From: DASSNU01 sp035701265
GTDB taxonomy: Bacteria; Gemmatimonadota; Gemmatimonadetes; Gemmatimonadales; Gemmatimonadaceae
Length of the DNA: 64,000 nucleotides
Assembly (NCBI GenBank): GCA_035701265.1
Contig: DASSNU010000001.1
Span: 115,751 to 179,750, forward strand
Direction of reading: 5' to 3'
Of the stretch, positions 58,649 to 64,000 are shown piece by piece (the stretch's first letter is position 1; every line of letters starts with the position of its first letter). Under the pieces are notes generated by a model, which had not been told where the DNA came from, did not search any database, and worked only from the letters and a program-made list of their open reading frames with translations. Position numbers and translations under genes: made by a program.

Positions 58649-60769
58649 TTATCGAAGGTTACAGAGCGTGGCAAGCGAATCGGCGACGCTCCCGGAGCGC
58701 GCGGCGCTGAGCAGGGCTCGAGGACATTGCACCACGTATCGCCACGCCACCGCGGCTGCAGGATCCACACCCACCGCGGGCGCGCGCTCTCCCAACCACT
58801 GCATGGCGGTGACGTACCGGCCGACAGCCGCGGTGTCGACGGTCACGCTGTCCGGCCGCAGCGCAGCGGCAGACATCGTGTCGGGCAGCACCGGAATATG
58901 AATGACGCCGGGCGCCGACGACGGTTCACGATCGCTGTTCACAACGATGGGGCCCGTCACGACCCACCACGGCGCTGCGGGTGCACGCCGGGGAGCCGCG
59001 AGCGTGATCGCCGCGGCCACTGGGCGCCCCGCTGCGCGCGCCGAAGCGCCGATGGCGGTGAGCATCGAGGCTTCGTCCAGCACGCTCCGGCCCGTCATTG
59101 CGGTGGACAGATGGTCGCGGCGCAGCAGTTGCGCGCGGTACCACGCTGCGCCGAGCAGCGGCACCGTGACGACGGCCACATCGGGGCGCACGTGCTCCGC
59201 CGACTGCAGATACCAGAGCGGGAAGGTGTCGTTGTCTCCGGCCACGAGCAGCACCGCTCGCGGCGGCGCCGCGCCGAGCAGCGCGTTGGCCGATGCGAGT
59301 GGGAGGACACGATCGGGCCACCGGCGTCTGTGCATCGCGCCGGTATTGAGCGCGAGCGGCAGTGCCGCCAGCATCACCCCCACGGCCCGAGCGCGCGGTG
59401 CGATGCGGCGCACCGCCACGTACGCGCCCGTGCCCGCCCACAGCCCCCAGCACCAGAACGCGGGCGCGAAGAAGTAGTCGCGCTCGCGCGCCTCGTGCGG
59501 CGTGCCTGGCGGAAGTACACCGTAGCCGTACGACGTGCCCGCCTTGAAGTTGAGATAGAGCACGAGCCCCGCCGTCGCCGACAGAAAGAGCACGAGCAGC
59601 GCGAGCCAGCTGCGCCGGTCGGCCGCTCGGTGCCATCGCAGTCCCACGATCCCGAGCGCGGCGAAGAAGACGGTGAAGGGTGTGCGCGCCCAGTCGGGTG
59701 CGACTCCCGGCGCGAGCCCGAGCGCCACCTGCCAATCGAAGTACTCGACGAGATTCCCGAACTGCGCCCACAACGGTGCCAGGCGCGGCCACACGGAGTG
59801 GCCGCCGTACTGTTTGCGGCGCACCACATCCCAGAGCGCACCCAGCGAGGTGGCGTTCCCCGCGTTGATGAACGGGTCGTGCGCCGCGCGCAGGGGGATC
59901 ACGATGAGCGCGGAGAGCGCCACCACGGTGAGCGCAGCCGTTGCCCCGGCGCGAGCACGCTCCGCGCGCGGCCACCACGCGACGACGGCGGTCGTGAGCA
60001 CCACGCCGGCCACCGCACCCGCGAGCGAGCCCGCGGCGAGCGCCACGGGCGCAAGAGCGCACGCGCTCACCAGCACCACGCCACGCCACGCGACGCGCGC
60101 GCGCGGGCTCGCCGTGCCGCGAGCGGGCAGGAGCATCGCGACCACCGCGGGCACGCCGACCAGCGCGCTCATGTGCAGCGGCACGGCGAGCGCGATGAGA
60201 TACGCGGCGAGTGCGATCCATCGCCACGCCATGCGCGGTGCGTCCGCACCGTCGTCGCGCACGACGTCATCGTGCCGGTGCGCAACCATGCGCGCGGGCA
60301 CGGCGCTCCCGTCCTGCTGCTCGCGAGCGCGCCACGCACAGGCGAGCATGAGCGCGAGCAGCAGGAGCGAGAGCGCGTAGACCTCCGTCTCGGTGGCGTT
60401 CATCCAGATGGAGGCCATGCTCCCCGCGGTGATGCCCGCGGCCAGCGCCGCGCCGCGACTTCCCGTGGCGCGCGCGATGATCCACGCACCCGCCCCGCAC
60501 GCCGCAGCGGTGGCAAGCGCGGAGAGTGCGTTCACCGCCACCGGTGCGGCGACGAAGGGCGCGAGCACCACGCTCCACGCGCGTGCGATCAACACGTAGA
60601 GCGGCGTGCCCGGCGGATGCGGGACGCCGAGCGTGGCCGTGGCGGCAAGGAACTCTCCGGCATCCCAGAATGTGGGACCCGGTGCGAGCGTCGCGAGGTA
60701 GGCTGCCGCGAGCAGGGCGGCCGCGCCCACGGCGGGGAGCGCGGCGCCGCGCGCTCGCGCGACGCTCAC
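58649..60769 (-). CDS. DUF2723-family membrane protein, probable glycosyltransferase
   Basis: 706 residues with about ten or more TM helices in the first 480 residues, then a soluble C-terminal part. The DUF2723 opening (TLAPGPTFWDAGEFLAATATLGVPHPPGTPLY) has the acidic loop expected for a GT-C type enzyme. Eukaryotic TMEM260, which shares DUF2723, is a protein O-mannosyltransferase, so glycosylation of exported proteins is a reasonable inference but not shown. The GTG start overlaps cdaA (GTGA). The C-terminal region resembles the extracytoplasmic acceptor domains of such enzymes. Confidence 0.8.
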   Translation of the reverse strand: MSVARARGAALPAVGAAALLAAAYLATLAPGPTFWDAGEFLAATATLGVPHPPGTPLYVLIARAWSVVLAPFVAAPVAVNALSALATAAACGAGAWIIARATGSRGAALAAGITAGSMASIWMNATETEVYALSLLLLALMLACAWRAREQQDGSAVPARMVAHRHDDVVRDDGADAPRMAWRWIALAAYLIALAVPLHMSALVGVPAVVAMLLPARGTASPRARVAWRGVVLVSACALAPVALAAGSLAGAVAGVVLTTAVVAWWPRAERARAGATAALTVVALSALIVIPLRAAHDPFINAGNATSLGALWDVVRRKQYGGHSVWPRLAPLWAQFGNLVEYFDWQVALGLAPGVAPDWARTPFTVFFAALGIVGLRWHRAADRRSWLALLVLFLSATAGLVLYLNFKAGTSYGYGVLPPGTPHEARERDYFFAPAFWCWGLWAGTGAYVAVRRIAPRARAVGVMLAALPLALNTGAMHRRRWPDRVLPLASANALLGAAPPRAVLLVAGDNDTFPLWYLQSAEHVRPDVAVVTVPLLGAAWYRAQLLRRDHLSTAMTGRSVLDEASMLTAIGASARAAGRPVAAAITLAAPRRAPAAPWWVVTGPIVVNSDREPSSAPGVIHIPVLPDTMSAAALRPDSVTVDTAAVGRYVTAMQWLGERAPAVGVDPAAAVAWRYVVQCPRALLSAARSGSVADSLATLCNLR

Positions 60770-61566
60770 ACGCGCGCGGGAAGCGCCGCGTGTTCCGCCG
60801 TGGCGCGCCGCGGGCGCCCGGCGATCAGATCGCGGAGCTGCGAGGCGCTGAGCCCGCGCTCCAACCGCCCGTTCTGCGCCACCGAGATGATCGCGGACTC
60901 TTCCGACACCACGATCACCAGCGCGTCGGTCTCTTCCGACAGCCCGAGCGCCGCGCGGTGACGGGTGCCGAGTGAGCGATCGGAGATCGCCTCCTGCGTG
61001 AGCGGCAGGATACACCCGGCGCCGATGATCGTGTCACCACGGATGAGCACGGCGCCGTCGTGCAGGGGCGAGTACGGGGTGAAGATCGTGACGAGCAGGT
61101 CGGTGGACACCTTGGCGTTCATCTCCGAGCCGGAGGCGACGTAGTCGCCCAAGCCGATCTCCCGCTCGATCGCGATGATGCATCCGATCCCCGAGCGGCT
61201 CAATCGCTCGATGGCATCCGCCACCTCCTCCGCCACTTCGCTCACCTCCATGCGGCGGAAGAAGCGCGCCACGGGCGTCTGCCCCAGATGCGCCAGCGCC
61301 GCGCGCAGCTCCGGCTGGAAGACGATGAGCAGCGCGAACGCCCCGTACTGGAAGACGTACTGCAGCAGCGTCGTCAGCATGGTGAAGCGAAAGAGCGACG
61401 CGAGCGCGTACGTGAGCGCCAGGACGACGATTCCGATGAGCATCTGCACGGCGCGCGTGCCGTGCAGGAGCAGCAGGACGCGATACACCAGATACGCGAC
61501 GATGACGATCTCGATCACGTCGCGGATGCCGAAGTGAAGGAGCCGGAACTGCTCGAACACGCTCAC
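60766..61566 (-). CDS. cdaA: Membrane diadenylate cyclase CdaA
   Basis: 266 residues: three N-terminal TM helices (about 12-80) and a DisA_N catalytic domain (about 100-245) with the metal/ATP motifs LHDGAVLI (DGA) and GTRHRAALG (RHR). It makes cyclic di-AMP from two ATP, a second messenger controlling potassium and osmotic balance, and often wall integrity. The usual CdaR and GlmM partners are not adjacent; instead folP and ftsH lie upstream. The GTG overlaps folP (GTGA). Confidence 0.95.
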   Translation of the reverse strand: MSVFEQFRLLHFGIRDVIEIVIVAYLVYRVLLLLHGTRAVQMLIGIVVLALTYALASLFRFTMLTTLLQYVFQYGAFALLIVFQPELRAALAHLGQTPVARFFRRMEVSEVAEEVADAIERLSRSGIGCIIAIEREIGLGDYVASGSEMNAKVSTDLLVTIFTPYSPLHDGAVLIRGDTIIGAGCILPLTQEAISDRSLGTRHRAALGLSEETDALVIVVSEESAIISVAQNGRLERGLSASQLRDLIAGRPRRATAEHAALPARV

Positions 61567-62585
61567 CTGTCGCTCCCGCGCGGGAGGGGGGGGGGAGGAG
61601 CCAGAAGGGCAGCGGCCACGTCCAGCGCCCGGCGCGCCGCCTGCGCATCGTGAACCCGAAAGATGCGCGCGCCGGCCGCGAGCGCCAACACGTTGGCGGC
61701 GGTCGTCCCATCCACACGCTCTGCGGGCTCCGCCACACCGCTCAGCTCGCCGATGAACCGCTTGCGCGACACGCCCACCACCACCGGGAATCCCAGCGCG
61801 ACCACGCGCCGGAGCTCCCGCAGGACGGCCACCGAATGCTCCGACCGCTTGGCGAAGCCGATCCCCGGATCGAGCGCGATAGCGGCGCGCGTCACGCCGG
61901 CGCGCACCGCCTGCTCCACGCGCTCGCCCAGCTCGGCGATCACCTCGCCGACCGGGTCCGCGCCGTACGCCGCGTGCGTGTACGTGCCCATGTCGCTCAC
62001 GCCGCCGCGCGAGTGCATCAGCACCACCCCCGCACCCGACTCCGCGCACACCGCGGCCACGGCGGGATCGAGCCGGAACGCGGAGACGTCGTTGATGATG
62101 TCGGCACCGTCGTCGAGCGCGGCGCGCGCCACCGCGCTCTTCACCGTATCGACCGAGAGCAGGACGTGCGGATGCGCCGCGCGGATGGCCCGCAGCACCG
62201 GGAGCACGCGGCGCATCTCCTCCGCGGCGTCCACCGGGCGGGCGCCTTGCGGGCGCGTGGACTCTCCACCGATGTCGATGATGTCGGCGCCCTGCTCGAT
62301 CATGCGCGCGGCGTGCTCCTCCGCGTGCGCCGGCGCGGCGAACCGTCCGCCGTCGCTGAAACTGTCGGGCGTCACGTTGAGCACGCCCATCACGAATGGA
62401 CGTGAGAGCACCACCGCGCGCCCGCGCACCATCCACGTGCTCGCCGTGGCCGGTGCCGCCTGTGCGGCGTGCGGCGCGTCGTCCGTCGGCGATGCGATGG
62501 CGGGGCGGGCAGCGCGCGGATGCGAGCGAGGGGGGCCGGGGTCAGCCCCCTCCCCCCTCGCCATCCGCTGCGCGCCGACGTCCAT
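61563..62585 (-). CDS. folP: Dihydropteroate synthase
   Basis: 340 residues with an unusual Ala/Pro/Arg-rich lead of about 60 residues before the TIM barrel. The barrel has GVLNVTPDSFSDGG, DIGGESTRPQG, VDTVKSAVARAA, the NDVS pterin segment and SRKRFIG. It condenses 4-aminobenzoate with dihydropterin pyrophosphate in folate synthesis, the target of sulfonamides. The ATG shares one base with the ftsH stop. A later in-frame start may be the true one, since the lead is not conserved. ftsH-folP adjacency is common. Confidence 0.93.
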   Translation of the reverse strand: MDVGAQRMARGEGADPGPPRSHPRAARPAIASPTDDAPHAAQAAPATASTWMVRGRAVVLSRPFVMGVLNVTPDSFSDGGRFAAPAHAEEHAARMIEQGADIIDIGGESTRPQGARPVDAAEEMRRVLPVLRAIRAAHPHVLLSVDTVKSAVARAALDDGADIINDVSAFRLDPAVAAVCAESGAGVVLMHSRGGVSDMGTYTHAAYGADPVGEVIAELGERVEQAVRAGVTRAAIALDPGIGFAKRSEHSVAVLRELRRVVALGFPVVVGVSRKRFIGELSGVAEPAERVDGTTAANVLALAAGARIFRVHDAQAARRALDVAAALLAPPPPLPRGSDR

Positions 62586-64000
62586 CAGGCTGGCGCGACC
62601 TCTGGACCGCCAAGGAGCGGCGGCTTGGCTGGCCTGGCGTGCGCTGCCGGCGCGGGAGTGGCAGCCGGCGCGGGGCTCGGCGTGCTGCGCGGCGGAAGCG
62701 ACTCCCCACGCATGAGGATCTGGATGTCCTCCGCGGTGAGCGTCTCGCGATCCAGCAGCCCCGCCGCGATCGCGTGGAGGAGATCGATGTTCTCCTCGAG
62801 CGTGGTGCGTGCCCGCTGGTACGAGTCGTTGAGCAGCCGCGTGACCTCGGCGTCCACGAGCTGTGCCGTCTTTTCCGATACCTCGCGGCGGTGCCCCAAC
62901 TCCCGGCCCAGGAAGACCTCCTGTTCGTTCTCCCCGACGAGCACCGGGCCGATCGCATCGGACAGTCCCCACTGCGACACGTACCGGCGCGCGAGTCCGG
63001 TGGCTTTCTGGATGTCGTTCGCCGCGCCGGTGGTGACGTGCTCGTGTCCGAAGATGATCTCTTCGGCCACACGGCCGCCGTACGTCATCACGAGAATGGC
63101 CTCGAGCTGCTGCCGCGTCATGGAGTAACGATCCTCGGTGGGGAGCGTGTACGCGAGCCCCAGCGCACGACCGCGCGGCACGATGGTCACCTTGTGCAAC
63201 GGATCGCATCCCGGCGTCTTGATCGCACACACCGCGTGTCCCGCCTCGTGATAGGCGGTGTTCCGCTTCTCGTCCTCCTTCATCACCATGGACTTCCGTT
63301 CGGCGCCGAGCATGACCTTGTCCTTGGCCTCGTCCAGGTCCATGGCGTAGACCTTGTCGTGCCCGCGGCGCGCGGCAAGGAGCGCCGCCTCGTTCACCAG
63401 GTTCGCCAGGTCGGCGCCGGACATGCCGGGTGTGCCGCGCGCGATGAGCGTGATGTCCACGTCGTCGGCCACCGGAACGCGGCGCAGGTGGACGCGCACG
63501 ATTTCCTCGCGCCCGCGCAGATCGGGAGCGTCCACCACCACCTGTCGGTCGAACCGCCCCGGACGCAGCAGCGCGGGATCGAGCACGTCCGGCCTGTTGG
63601 TGGCGGCGATGAGGATGACACCGTCGTTCCCCTCGAAGCCGTCCATCTCGACCAGCAACTGATTGAGCGTCTGCTCGCGCTCGTCATGCCCGCCGCCCAG
63701 TCCGGCACCACGATGACGACCGACCGCGTCTATCTCGTCGATGAATATGATGCACGGCGCGTGCTGCTTGCCCTGCTCGAACAGATCGCGAACGCGGCTC
63801 GCGCCCACGCCCACGAACATTTCCACGAAATCCGAGCCGGACATCGAGAAGAACGGACGACCCGCCTCGCCAGCCACCGCTCGGGCAAGGAGCGTCTTAC
63901 CCGTGCCCGGAGGTCCCACCAGGAGGACACCCTTCGGCAGGCGTCCGCCTAACCGGGTGAACTTCTGTGGATCCTTGAGGAACTCGATGATCTCTCGCAG
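62585..64000 (-). CDS. ftsH: ATP-dependent zinc metalloprotease FtsH, N-terminus beyond the window
   Basis: 472 codons are present; the membrane and N-terminal part lies past the right edge. The visible AAA+ module has Walker A VGPPGTGKTLLARAVAGEAG, pore and SRH segments (FVEMFVGVGASRVRDLF, TNRPDVLDPALLRPGRFDRQ), and the M41 zinc site HEAGHAV. It degrades membrane and soluble regulatory proteins at the inner membrane. The C-terminal tail is Ala/Pro-rich. It is the most upstream visible gene of the long minus-strand run. Confidence 0.97.
   Translation of the reverse strand: MREIIEFLKDPQKFTRLGGRLPKGVLLVGPPGTGKTLLARAVAGEAGRPFFSMSGSDFVEMFVGVGASRVRDLFEQGKQHAPCIIFIDEIDAVGRHRGAGLGGGHDEREQTLNQLLVEMDGFEGNDGVILIAATNRPDVLDPALLRPGRFDRQVVVDAPDLRGREEIVRVHLRRVPVADDVDITLIARGTPGMSGADLANLVNEAALLAARRGHDKVYAMDLDEAKDKVMLGAERKSMVMKEDEKRNTAYHEAGHAVCAIKTPGCDPLHKVTIVPRGRALGLAYTLPTEDRYSMTRQQLEAILVMTYGGRVAEEIIFGHEHVTTGAANDIQKATGLARRYVSQWGLSDAIGPVLVGENEQEVFLGRELGHRREVSEKTAQLVDAEVTRLLNDSYQRARTTLEENIDLLHAIAAGLLDRETLTAEDIQILMRGESLPPRSTPSPAPAATPAPAAHARPAKPPLLGGPEVAPA

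Noticed and set aside
58727..60961. Plus-strand frame of 744 codons opposite the DUF2723 gene
   Set aside because: His/Arg-rich antisense frame without hydrophobic segments or motifs.
1..64000. CRISPR arrays, insertion sequences, prophage or integrase genes
   Set aside because: No regular repeat-spacer pattern, transposase motif or phage module was seen; codon usage looks uniform across the window.

Overview
The window is a very GC-rich bacterial chromosome segment (roughly 70% G+C by eye) with dense, co-directional coding and no sign of mobile DNA. The division and cell-wall gene order, the very high GC, the meso-diaminopimelate-type MurE, a class-2 isoleucyl-tRNA synthetase and an MglA/roadblock chemosensory locus are most consistent with a soil-type Gemmatimonadota. 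This assignment is an inference from gene content; no marker in the window proves it.

Layout from left to right. Positions 1-7661 hold single genes in mixed orientation: a lipoprotein cut by the window edge, alr, mazG, a small exported protein, asnS, and a sensor kinase followed by a coiled-coil lipoprotein. From 7722 to 64000 everything lies on the minus strand, so the biological order runs from high to low coordinates. The far right is a housekeeping run: ftsH, folP, cdaA, a DUF2723 membrane protein, the PLP-binding protein gene yggS, divIVA, punA, ileS, a dksA/traR-type gene, lspA and rluD. It continues with very small gaps into a 17-kb chemosensory locus (51033 to 34131): cheW, cheY, cheA, cheC, a 902-residue TPR protein, a DUF4388-TPR protein, three roadblock-domain proteins, an MglA-like GTPase, a protein with two DnaA-type AAA+ modules, a second DUF4388-TPR protein, cheR, cheD, cheB and two more cheW genes. 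No chemoreceptor gene is present. After two envelope-related genes comes a strong promoter serving a 55-residue membrane protein and tRNA-Val, then a periplasmic TPR protein ending at a perfect 16-bp hairpin.

Positions 29791-12650 form the division and cell-wall (dcw) cluster: rsmH, ftsL, ftsI, murE, murF, mraY, murD, ftsW, murG, murC, ftsQ, ftsA, ftsZ and an M23 peptidase. It lacks mraZ, murB and ddl. A membrane protein with a degenerate von Willebrand motif, ftsY and recG follow.

Genes are packed with 1- to 32-base overlaps, very often 4-base GTGA or ATGA junctions, which suggests pervasive translational coupling. Readable promoters mark a few breakpoints: alr/mazG (divergent and overlapping), asnS, the small-protein/tRNA unit, murC (nearly leaderless) and ftsZ (with a GC-type DnaA box upstream). 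The most novel part is the module at 37544-47527, which I read as a receptorless-in-window chemosensory system wired to an MglA-type polarity switch, with a tandem DnaA-like ATPase of unknown role. A link to type IV pili or surface motility is inference only.
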